Source of the DNA: Deltaproteobacteria bacterium | GTDB taxonomy: Bacteria > Myxococcota_A > UBA9160 > SMWR01 | Length of the DNA stretch: 64,000 bases | Assembly (NCBI GenBank): GCA_002729515.1 | Contig: PBYF01000052.1 | Coordinates: 27,669 to 91,668 of the forward strand | Direction: 5' to 3' | Shown: piece by piece, positions 29,292-36,971 of the stretch | Position numbering within the stretch: the first letter of the stretch is position 1 | Layout of the letters: each line of letters opens with the position of its first letter | Made by a program: the position numbers and the translations under genes | The notes under the pieces: generated by a model | Database searches by the model: none | What the model was told of the DNA's origin: nothing | What the model saw: the letters and a program-made list of their open reading frames with translations, nothing else

Positions 29292-29319
29292 AATGTAGGC
29301 ACGTGGGTTCGAGGCGCAA
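29292..29319 (-). promoter_or_regulatory. Predicted groESL promoter
   Basis: On the minus strand TTGCGC and TACATT are 16 bases apart, matching the housekeeping consensus at 3/6 and 4/6. Transcription would start a few bases before the CIRCE element. The match is modest; the position relative to CIRCE is the main support. Confidence 0.4.
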
Positions 29320-29330
29320 GGCATCGGTAC

Positions 29331-29370
29331 CCATCATTTTTTTGGATACAAAATATCTATTTAAATCAGA
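29331..29370. other. AT-rich island upstream of an unknown operon
   Basis: A 40-base stretch with seven T in a row and TACAAAATATCTATTTAAATC stands out in otherwise very GC-rich DNA. It lies between the groES leader and the plus-strand gene starting at 29458 and probably holds that gene's promoter, though I cannot pick a single -35/-10 pair. The word TCTATTT recurs in two other AT islands (31315 and 41186). Confidence 0.4.
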
Positions 29371-29457
29371 GTGTTAGGACTTTGCCGGCAAGCGGGTGCC
29401 AGTGTGTGCTCAAGGCGGGGCGCCGAGGTTGCCGATCTGGAGTGCCGGAGGTGCAGG

Positions 29458-30057
29458 GTGCCGCTGGATCACGGCCCCCCCCGGATCGATCACGGCTCGC
29501 CGCGCGTGCTCTTTGCTGAGCTCGTTGCGAAGGCCCTCGACCGCACGGGGGTTTCGCCTTCGCCGCATGCGGCTGCCTACTTGGTGGACCTGCTGGCCGA
29601 AGCGATTCGCCCGGATCCGGATTCCGCTCCCGAGACCTTCACCGAGGGGCTGCTGCATGCCCAGCGTCAGTGTGGCGCGGAGCGCGTCAGTCGGTTGCGG
29701 GCGCTCGGTGACCGGGCGCTCTTCCTGAGCGGCTTCTTCTCCGACAGCCTCGCGGAGCGCACGGTGAGCGTGGGCTGGGTGGTCGAGGTCGGCCGCGTCG
29801 CCTACGCAGATCTCTCTTCACTGCTGGCCAGCCGGAAGGTGGCCTGGACGGGCTCGTGCCTCTACCGAGAGCTTGCCGAGCGCTTTCCCCAGTACTCCGA
29901 GGTGCTCACCGAGGTGGGCGATGGTGTGCGCGCTGCGACGTCGGCGGGCCTCGCGCCGCTCTTCCAGCGCTACTTGAGGCTCGGTCGCACGGCCGACCGC
30001 CGCCGCCTGTTGCGCCGGGGCTTGGTGGTTCCCGAGGGTCGCGGCAAGCTCCAATGA
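29458..30057 (+). CDS. Conserved-looking hypothetical protein upstream of lexA
   Basis: A 199-residue soluble, mostly helical protein that I do not recognise. The GTG start has a good ribosome site (GGAGG, 6-base spacing); the frame continues 29 codons upstream with no better site. Segments such as RALGDRALFLSGFFSDSLAER and GRVAYADLSSLL look like a structured globular core and not random high-GC translation. A basic stretch (ADRRRLLRR) lies near the C-terminus. Its stop overlaps the ATG of the next unknown gene, so the two form a coupled pair ahead of lexA. Confidence 0.65.
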   Translation: MPLDHGPPRIDHGSPRVLFAELVAKALDRTGVSPSPHAAAYLVDLLAEAIRPDPDSAPETFTEGLLHAQRQCGAERVSRLRALGDRALFLSGFFSDSLAERTVSVGWVVEVGRVAYADLSSLLASRKVAWTGSCLYRELAERFPQYSEVLTEVGDGVRAATSAGLAPLFQRYLRLGRTADRRRLLRRGLVVPEGRGKLQ

Positions 30058-30620
30058 GGCCGCTGCGCGAGCGGGTGGCAGCCGCCCAACGCAGTCTCGC
30101 TGCCATCTACCGACTCGAACTCGATCTCGACGCCGGGGCGTTCGTGGTCGATCCCGAACGCGCGAAGGCGCTGCTGCCTCCCGGCAGTCCGCGCACGGGT
30201 CTCGTCGTGGTCGAGGAGGCGGGTGATGCCCGAGTCGGTCTTTACATCGACCCGGCCGACGCGGACGACCCCGGCACTGTTCTCGAGGAGACGAGTCATC
30301 TCGTCTACCTGGCTTGGCAGTGCGCGCGGGGGCGCGGCGTCTCGCTGCTCGAACTGGAAATCCAGGCCGAGGTGGACCGCTACGCGGTCGCCCGACTGGC
30401 GGGAGACGATGGGCTGGCCCATTTCCGCGGCTTCCGGTTCGACGAGGCGCTCGGAGTGCAGGCGCGCCACCGCTACCAGACGGCCCACGTCGCGGCACGT
30501 CGCACGTGCTGGGACTTCGAGCGGCGCTTCCCCGGTCGGGAAGACACGCCCGGGCTGTTGGCCGACCTGCGTCGCTACTACCGGGCCACACCGCAAGCCA
30601 AGTTGCGTCCGGAAGCTTGA
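30054..30620 (+). CDS. Hypothetical protein coupled to the preceding gene
   Basis: A 188-residue protein of unknown function, starting at an ATG that overlaps the preceding stop (ATGA). It contains VLEETSHLVYLAWQ, then LLELEIQAEVDRYAV, and a C-terminal region rich in Arg, Tyr and His (ARHRYQTAHVAARR). The first segment is reminiscent of zincin-like helices (Glu, His and a downstream Glu) but has no proper HExxH, so I do not call it a protease. No signal peptide or membrane segment is seen. It lies 63 bases before the lexA start used here. Confidence 0.6.
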   Translation: MRPLRERVAAAQRSLAAIYRLELDLDAGAFVVDPERAKALLPPGSPRTGLVVVEEAGDARVGLYIDPADADDPGTVLEETSHLVYLAWQCARGRGVSLLELEIQAEVDRYAVARLAGDDGLAHFRGFRFDEALGVQARHRYQTAHVAARRTCWDFERRFPGREDTPGLLADLRRYYRATPQAKLRPEA

Positions 30621-30646
30621 CTTTCGCTCCCGTTTCGCCAACGTCG

Positions 30647-30663
30647 GCTGAACGAACGAATGC
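30647..30663 (-). promoter_or_regulatory. Possible LexA box upstream of lexA
   Basis: Read on the minus strand this 17-base site ends in GTTCAGC. It agrees at 14 of 17 positions with the Myxococcus xanthus LexA-box consensus CTRHAMRYBYGTTCAGS as I recall it. It lies about 20 bases ahead of the likely lexA ATG, so autoregulation would be natural. Only one copy is seen. Confidence 0.35.
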
Positions 30664-30683
30664 CGAAGGGGGGCGGAAGGCGC

Positions 30684-31301
30684 ATGGCTTTGACGCGGCG
30701 GCAGCGCGAGATCTACGACTTCGTTTGCAGCTTCGTGGGCGAGCGCGGCTATTCGCCCAGCCTCGAGGAGATCGGGGCCCATTTCGGGCTCTCCTCGGTG
30801 GCGACCGTCCACAAGCACGTGCAGCACCTGGTCGAAAAAGGACTGCTCCGGAAGGCCTGGAACCGCTCGCGCTCCGTCGAGCCGGTAGTGCCTCAGGCCG
30901 GCGAAGACAGCGGCAGCGTCACGCTCCGGCTCGCCGGGGTGGTTGCCGCCGGGGCCCCGATCGAGGCGGTCGAGGACGTGGAGACGCTCGACGTGCCGCG
31001 CAACCTGGTGCCGGCGCGCTCGGAGAGCTTTGCCCTGCGGGTGCGCGGCGACTCGATGATCGAGGACCAGATCCGCGACGGGGACTACGTGGTGGTCGAG
31101 CGCCGTGCCGAGGCGCGCAACGGCGAGACCGTGGTGGCCCTGATTCGCGGCTGCGACGCCACGCTCAAACGCTTCTTCCGCACGGGCTCCCAGGTCCGGC
31201 TCGAGCCCGCCAACGCGAGCATGGGACCCATCGAGCTGCCCGCCTCGGACGTCGAGATCCGGGGCGTCGTCTGCGGGCTGCTGCGCCGCTATTCGTGCTA
31301 G
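30684..31301 (+). CDS. lexA: SOS repressor LexA
   Basis: A 205-residue repressor and self-cleaving serine protease of the SOS response. The N-terminal winged helix (LTRRQREIYDFVCSF, GYSPSLEEIGAHFGL, SVATVHKHVQHL) binds operators. The cleavage bond is Ala89-Gly90 in VVAAGAP, and the Ser124 (RGDSMIE) and Lys162 (TLKRFF) dyad does the cutting after RecA activation. I prefer the ATG before ALTRRQ, which has GGAAGG upstream; an ATG eight codons earlier lacks a ribosome site and would overlap the putative LexA box. Confidence 0.93.
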   Translation: MALTRRQREIYDFVCSFVGERGYSPSLEEIGAHFGLSSVATVHKHVQHLVEKGLLRKAWNRSRSVEPVVPQAGEDSGSVTLRLAGVVAAGAPIEAVEDVETLDVPRNLVPARSESFALRVRGDSMIEDQIRDGDYVVVERRAEARNGETVVALIRGCDATLKRFFRTGSQVRLEPANASMGPIELPASDVEIRGVVCGLLRRYSC

Positions 31302-31337
31302 TTTTCTAAGAACTTCTATTTTTCAAGGGGTTGCGGG

Positions 31338-31754
31338 ATGGTGACGCTCTCCCGTGCCGTCGAGTTCTCGACCTCTCTGCGCTACGCGTTGGCGGATCTC
31401 TCGGATGCCGAGAACCTCGCGCGCTTCGGGGACCGGGCTCGCCAGCACGGCCACAACTACCGCCTCGAGCTGACGGTATGCGGCGAGGTCGACCCGGTGA
31501 CGGGCATGATCACCGATCTGAAGGACATCCAGGCGGTGCTCGACCGCGAGGTCATGGACCGCTTCGATCACCGGGATCTGAACCGCGACACCCCTTTCTT
31601 CGAGAAGCTCGTTCCCAGCCCAGAGAATTTCGTCCGCGTCCTTCGGGAGCTGCTCGTCGACGCTCTGCCGCCGGCGGTCCGCCTGGCGAGCTTGCGCCTC
31701 CAGCCCGACGCCGATACCTGGGTCGACTGGATCGAGCCCGGGCAGGCCCCGTGA
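31338..31754 (+). CDS. 6-pyruvoyl-tetrahydropterin synthase-like protein, copy 1 (lacks Cys and a zinc His)
   Basis: A 138-residue PTPS/QueD-fold protein. It keeps two zinc histidines (His37, His39 in QHGHNY) and the catalytic Asp77-His78 pair (FDHRDLN), plus PSPEN. The position of the first zinc His reads FSTSL, not FSAAH. The catalytic Cys is missing (FGDRARQ) and the C-terminal pterin-binding Glu is replaced (QPDADTW). Its stop overlaps the GTG of copy 2 (GTGA). Because PTPS active sites form between subunits, it may work only with copy 2. AT-rich DNA lies just upstream. Confidence 0.82.
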   Translation: MVTLSRAVEFSTSLRYALADLSDAENLARFGDRARQHGHNYRLELTVCGEVDPVTGMITDLKDIQAVLDREVMDRFDHRDLNRDTPFFEKLVPSPENFVRVLRELLVDALPPAVRLASLRLQPDADTWVDWIEPGQAP

Positions 31755-32167
31755 TCGAGCTGACGCGTTGTTACCGGTTTTCGGCGGCCCACGTGCTCGC
31801 GCGCGACGATTGGAGCGATGCGGAAAACCGGCGCCGGTACGGAAGGTGCGCGAATTCGGGTGGGCACGGTCACAACTACGGCCTGGAGGTGACGGTTCGC
31901 GGCCCGGTCGATGCGAGCACCGGTGAGCTGATGGTGCGGGGTCAGCTCGACTCGCTGGTTGCCGAGCGCGTCGTGGCGCGCTTCGGACACTGCCTGCTCA
32001 ACGGCGACTCGCTCTTCGAGGGCCGGGTGCCCACGGCCGAGAACATTGCACGCGCGATCTACGGGGAGCTCGAGGCCCCCGTGGCCGGTGCGGGCGCCGC
32101 GCGGCTGGTGAGAGTGCGCGTACACGAAACGCGAAAGAATTCCGTTACCTACCGGGGGACGTCATGA
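31751..32167 (+). CDS. 6-pyruvoyl-tetrahydropterin synthase / QueD-like protein, copy 2
   Basis: A 138-residue PTPS-family protein that acts on 7,8-dihydroneopterin triphosphate, the FolE product; it could feed queuosine, tetrahydropterin or folate-type routes. It has all three zinc histidines (His14 in FSAAH; His39, His41 in GGHGHNY), Cys33 and the terminal pterin Glu126 (VHET). The Asp of the usual Asp-His pair is Gly (FGHCLLN) and the GMVxDF segment is lost (GELMVRG). Both copies share the rare spacer SDAEN-x2-R-x-G. Coupled at both ends: GTGA with copy 1 and ATGA with folE. Confidence 0.85.
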   Translation: MIELTRCYRFSAAHVLARDDWSDAENRRRYGRCANSGGHGHNYGLEVTVRGPVDASTGELMVRGQLDSLVAERVVARFGHCLLNGDSLFEGRVPTAENIARAIYGELEAPVAGAGAARLVRVRVHETRKNSVTYRGTS

Positions 32168-32751
32168 GCGAAGCCGATCGGCCCGATGTCATTCAGCCGC
32201 TGGTCGAAGAGATACTCAAGGAACTGGACGAGGAGCCGGGGAGGGACGGTCTTCAGCGCACCCCCGCACGGGTGGCGAAGGCGCTGCGTTTTCTGACCGG
32301 GGGCTACCACCGGGACCCCTACGAGATCCTGAACGGTGCCCTATTCGACGTGTCCTACGACGAAATGGTGATCGTCCGGGACATCGAGATCTACAGCCTG
32401 TGCGAGCACCATATGCTGCCCTTCTTCGGGCGGGCGCACGTGGCCTATATCCCGAACGGCAAGGTACTGGGTCTGTCGAAGATCCCGCGGCTGGTGGAGA
32501 TGTACGCGCGGCGGCTCCAGGTTCAGGAGCGCCTGACCCAGGAGATCGGGACCATCCTCGATGAGGTGCTTCATCCCAAGGGTGTTGCCGTCGTCGTCGA
32601 GGCGATTCACCTGTGCATGATGATGCGGGGCGTCTCTCAGCAGAACGCATTTGCCATCACCAGCTCGCTGCGCGGGGAGTTCGAGGCGAATCCGAAGACG
32701 CGCTCCGAGTTCATGGAGCTGCTCCGTCACCAGAAGCAGTCGTTCGCCTAG
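32164..32751 (+). CDS. folE: GTP cyclohydrolase I
   Basis: A 195-residue type I enzyme that converts GTP to 7,8-dihydroneopterin triphosphate. Zinc ligands are seen in [12 protein letters not shown] and HLCMMMRGV; the [23 protein letters not shown] segment is the family core. It is the third gene of a PTPS-PTPS-folE operon, so substrate made here is probably handed to the two PTPS-like proteins. No ptpS-type sepiapterin reductase, queC or queE is seen in the window. Confidence 0.96.
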   Translation: MSEADRPDVIQPLVEEILKELDEEPGRDGLQRTPARVAKALRFLTGGYHRDPYEILNGALFDVSYDEMVIVRDIEIYSLCEHHMLPFFGRAHVAYIPNGKVLGLSKIPRLVEMYARRLQVQERLTQEIGTILDEVLHPKGVAVVVEAIHLCMMMRGVSQQNAFAITSSLRGEFEANPKTRSEFMELLRHQKQSFA

Positions 32752-32781
32752 CGGTCCAGAGCCCTCTTGTGCCGCGCGGGA

Positions 32782-34284
32782 TCAGTTCAGCGAGTCGAGG
32801 TTCACGATCAGCTCGCCGTTGTCGGTCAAGGCGGCCTGGCGCTGGTTGATCCAATCCTCGATGAGAGTGCTGCGCTTCTGCTGCTCGAGAAGCTGGCGCT
32901 GTACCTCTACCTGTGGCTCGACCTCGTCCGGGTCGGGCTTCCGACGCTCCAGCACCTGGATCAGCGTCAGTTTGTCGCCCACGGTGAAGACGCGATCCGA
33001 ACTCTCGTTGGGCTCGAGCGTGAACGCGGCATTCAGAAGCTCCGGTGAGGCTCCGAGTCTGGGGACGAAGCCGTCGGGACGCCGCTTGAGCCAGTCGGTG
33101 CGCTCGAGGGTGAGTTCGGCATCGCGCGCAGCGCTCTCGAGCGTTGAGCCGGCGTGCACGGCGGCAGCCAGCTGATCGGCGAGGGCCCGCACCCGCTCTC
33201 GGCGCGTTTCCTTCTCGAGCAGTTCGAAGGCGAGGTCGCCCTGCACCTGCTCGAGCGTCTTGTGCTCCGCGGCTTTGCGTTCCTGCACCTCGATCAAGTG
33301 GAAGCCGTACGTGGTCTTCACCGGCTCCGAGAGCGCGCCCAGCGCGAGCGTGAAGGCCGCCTCGTCGAACTCCGGGGTCATCTGGCCGCGCCGGAACCAG
33401 CCCAGGCTGCCGCCGTTGGTGGCCGATCCCGCGTCGTCGCTCACCTCCGTGGCCAGCACGGCGAAGTCCTCGCCGTCCACGATGCGCTGGCGGTAGCTGC
33501 GGGCCAGGGATTCTAGTTCGGTCACGTCCGCGTCGCTGGCTTCCGGCGGCACCTGCACCAGGATGTGGCGGGCCAGCGCTTGCTCGGGCACGTCGAACTG
33601 GTCCCGCCGCTTCTCGTAGAGCGCGACGACTTCGGCTTCGTTGCTGGCCAGGAAGGCGGCGACCGCGGCCTCGTCTCGCTCGACCTCCTCGCCGCGGCCG
33701 TCGAGCACCGGGAAGGCGAGCTTTACCTCCTCCAGGCTGCCGACGACCGCGTCGCGCGCCTCCTGCTCGCTGACGTAGGCTTGGCGGAAGAGCAGGCGCG
33801 CCAGCTTGCCGGAGAGCACGCCGCGGCGTTGCTGCTCGCGGAAGAGACGCTCGCTGCCGAATTCCCTGTAAATCCAGTTCTCGTAGGCCTCGCGGCTGAA
33901 GTTGCCGGACTCGTCCCGGAGACCGGCATAGGTCAGGATTTCGCGTTCCACCTCTTCCTTGGCCACGGTGAGACCGATTTCCTCGGCTTCGAGCGCCAAG
34001 ATGGCCCGCTGTTGCAACTCCATGGCCGTGTTGGAGTTGATCATGTCTGAGAACTTGTCTGCATCGAAAGAATCGCCGAAGGCATCCTGGTAACGCTGCT
34101 CCGTGGATTGCCGCGTGCGAAGGAATTCCTGGATGCCGATCTGGTGCTGCCCGACGGTGATGATCGAATCACCGCCCGGCTGCAAGGGGCTCCCGACGCC
34201 GATGAACACGGCGAAGACGCCACCTATTCCCACCACGAAGAGCGCGGTCAGCCAGCGCCGTCCCCTGCGGATCACGTCGAGCAT
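32782..34284 (-). CDS. PpiD-like membrane-anchored chaperone with parvulin domain
   Basis: A 500-residue periplasmic folding factor held in the inner membrane by one N-terminal helix (about residues 11-32). A SurA-N type helical chaperone region follows (residues 40-200). The parvulin isomerase domain lies at about 235-340 with ARHILVQVP, GGSLGWFRRGQMTPEFDEAAF and TYGFHLIEV. The C-terminal part is helical. In other bacteria PpiD helps outer-membrane proteins leave the Sec translocon. It is convergent with folE and divergent from mreB. Confidence 0.85.
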   Translation of the reverse strand: MLDVIRRGRRWLTALFVVGIGGVFAVFIGVGSPLQPGGDSIITVGQHQIGIQEFLRTRQSTEQRYQDAFGDSFDADKFSDMINSNTAMELQQRAILALEAEEIGLTVAKEEVEREILTYAGLRDESGNFSREAYENWIYREFGSERLFREQQRRGVLSGKLARLLFRQAYVSEQEARDAVVGSLEEVKLAFPVLDGRGEEVERDEAAVAAFLASNEAEVVALYEKRRDQFDVPEQALARHILVQVPPEASDADVTELESLARSYRQRIVDGEDFAVLATEVSDDAGSATNGGSLGWFRRGQMTPEFDEAAFTLALGALSEPVKTTYGFHLIEVQERKAAEHKTLEQVQGDLAFELLEKETRRERVRALADQLAAAVHAGSTLESAARDAELTLERTDWLKRRPDGFVPRLGASPELLNAAFTLEPNESSDRVFTVGDKLTLIQVLERRKPDPDEVEPQVEVQRQLLEQQKRSTLIEDWINQRQAALTDNGELIVNLDSLN

Positions 34285-34396
34285 GCCGCGGTCTCCCCCC
34301 TCGATGGATTCCGGCTACGAGGGTGTACTCCACCCATTTCCGGGTTGCTCCTCTCCGGGGGGGCTGGTACTCTGCTCCCCGTGGGATCTACCTTGA

Positions 34397-34416
34397 AACT
34401 GTCATATAGAACAGTT
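34397..34416. promoter_or_regulatory. Dyad AACTGT-N8-ACAGTT between ppiD-like gene and mreB
   Basis: A perfect 6-bp inverted repeat with an AT-rich 8-base centre (CATATAGA), in an AT-rich patch 51 bases before the mreB GTG. CTGT-N8-ACAG is the form of the gammaproteobacterial LexA box. The centre also holds TATAGA, a possible -10. It is a good operator candidate for the mre operon, but the regulator is unknown. Confidence 0.4.
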
Positions 34417-34457
34417 ACTTAGCCATGTGGGCCGCAAAGGGTCCACAATGGGCATAG

Positions 34458-35504
<1,047 letters not shown>

Positions 35505-35574
35505 GCTTTCTCCACGATCCGGCTGCGGACGGAGAGCCGAGACGCGCAATCGAGTCAGCCTCACGCTGCTCGCA

Positions 35575-36438
35575 GTGGCGCTGGTGGGGGTCGCCACGGT
35601 GACGATGGTGGTCGACCGCCGCGCCCTGCGGGACGGCACTCGGGAACTGCCCGCCTGGGCGGGCGGGCTGCTGGACGTCGCCGTGCCGGTGCAGCGGGCG
35701 CTCGCGCTTCCCGTGGACTTCGTGCGGGGGGCCTGGCGCCGCACGGCGGCCCTCGTCGATGTGGAGCACGAAAACGTCGCGCTGCGACGGGCGGTTTCGC
35801 GTCTCGAGGAGGAGAACCTCCAGCTCCGGGAGGCGCTGGTGGCCGGTGGGCGGCTCGCGCGCATCGCCGAGATGCGCGAGGACTTCGAGGTGCCGATGCT
35901 CCCCGCCGAGCTGGTGGGGAGTGACGTGTCGCCCTGGTTCCGCTCGGTGCTGCTCGACCGGGGCCGCAGCGACGGCGTGTACTCGGGCATGCCGGTGATC
36001 TCCGAGCAGGGGCTCGCGGGGCTGGTCGTCGCCACTTCCCGAGGCGGGGCGAAGACCATGCTGCTGCTCGATCGCCAGACGGTGGTCGACGCCACCGTGC
36101 AGCGGAGCCGGGCGCGGGGCATCGTGCGCGGCCGCGGCGACGACACGCTCCACTTCGAGTTCGTGGCCCGGGGCGGCGACGTCCGGCCCGGTGACATCGT
36201 GATCACGTCCGGCCTGGACGGTGTCCATCCCAAGGGCCTGCGCGTGGGGACCGTGACTGAGGTGGAGCCCCCCGGGTCGAAACTCCTGCGGACTGCAGTG
36301 GTGGCGCCCGCCGTCGACTTCGGCCGCCTGGAGCAGGTCTTCGTGATGCTGAGAAGGGGGCCGACGTTGGAACTCCTCTACACCACCGAGAGTGGCGACG
36401 GTGCCGACGCTCAGCAGACTGCCGAGGCGGGACCTTGA
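35575..36438 (+). CDS. mreC: Rod-shape protein MreC
   Basis: A 287-residue inner-membrane protein with one N-terminal helix (LAVALVGVATVTMVV), a coiled coil (HENVALRRAVSRLEEENLQLREAL) and the periplasmic beta-barrel domain (LVGSDVSPWFRSVLLDRG, GQ/EQGLAGLVV, GDIVITSGLDGVHPKGLRVG). It links MreB to PBP2 and RodA. The start is uncertain. No ATG lies between the mreB stop and this GTG, and the hydrophobic helix seems to begin a few codons earlier, so a CTG at 35566 is possible. Its TGA overlaps the mreD TTG. Confidence 0.92.
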   Translation: MALVGVATVTMVVDRRALRDGTRELPAWAGGLLDVAVPVQRALALPVDFVRGAWRRTAALVDVEHENVALRRAVSRLEEENLQLREALVAGGRLARIAEMREDFEVPMLPAELVGSDVSPWFRSVLLDRGRSDGVYSGMPVISEQGLAGLVVATSRGGAKTMLLLDRQTVVDATVQRSRARGIVRGRGDDTLHFEFVARGGDVRPGDIVITSGLDGVHPKGLRVGTVTEVEPPGSKLLRTAVVAPAVDFGRLEQVFVMLRRGPTLELLYTTESGDGADAQQTAEAGP

Positions 36439-36971
36439 AGGCTGGCCTCGCCCTTGTCCTGCTCGGGCTCCTCGCGCTGATGGCCCACAGCGTGGTGGCT
36501 CTGGCGGTGCCGGCGCGTTTCCTGCCCGATATGGGGATGCTCTTCGTCGTGGCGGTGGCTCTCTGCGTGCGCAGCACGGTGCTGGGCGTGCTCTTTGCGG
36601 TATTGCTCGGCTACACGACCGACCTTCTGTCCGGAACGCTTCTCGGCCAGCACGTGCTGCTGCGCCTGGGCGCGTACGGTGCGGCGCGTGTCCTGTCGGC
36701 TCGTCTCAACCTTCGCGGCCCCCTCCCGTTGGCCTTTTTCGTGCTGATTCTCTCACTGATCCACGCCGGCGCTCTGTGGGCGCTCGAGATCTTCTTCCTG
36801 CCCGGGGAAGTCGCGGCGCCGGATGTGTTGCGCGATCTGGCATTTCAGGCGGTGGCGAACGCGTTGCTCGCACCCCCGCTCACGGCACTCGTTGCCGCCA
36901 TCGTGCGCCGTCTCGAGAATGACGACAGCGGTCGGTTGCTGCGTCTCGATTCGCGCGAACTCTCGTTGTGA
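36435..36971 (+). CDS. mreD: Rod-shape protein MreD
   Basis: A 178-residue integral membrane protein with five or six hydrophobic helices, a member of the MreD family of elongasome components. Motifs LPDMGMLFVVAVAL and LGYTTDLLSGTLLGQHVL resemble MreD of proteobacteria. TTG start overlapping the mreC stop (TTGA); stop overlapping the mrdA GTG. Similarity in this family is low, so the position in the operon is major support. Confidence 0.88.
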   Translation: MKAGLALVLLGLLALMAHSVVALAVPARFLPDMGMLFVVAVALCVRSTVLGVLFAVLLGYTTDLLSGTLLGQHVLLRLGAYGAARVLSARLNLRGPLPLAFFVLILSLIHAGALWALEIFFLPGEVAAPDVLRDLAFQAVANALLAPPLTALVAAIVRRLENDDSGRLLRLDSRELSL

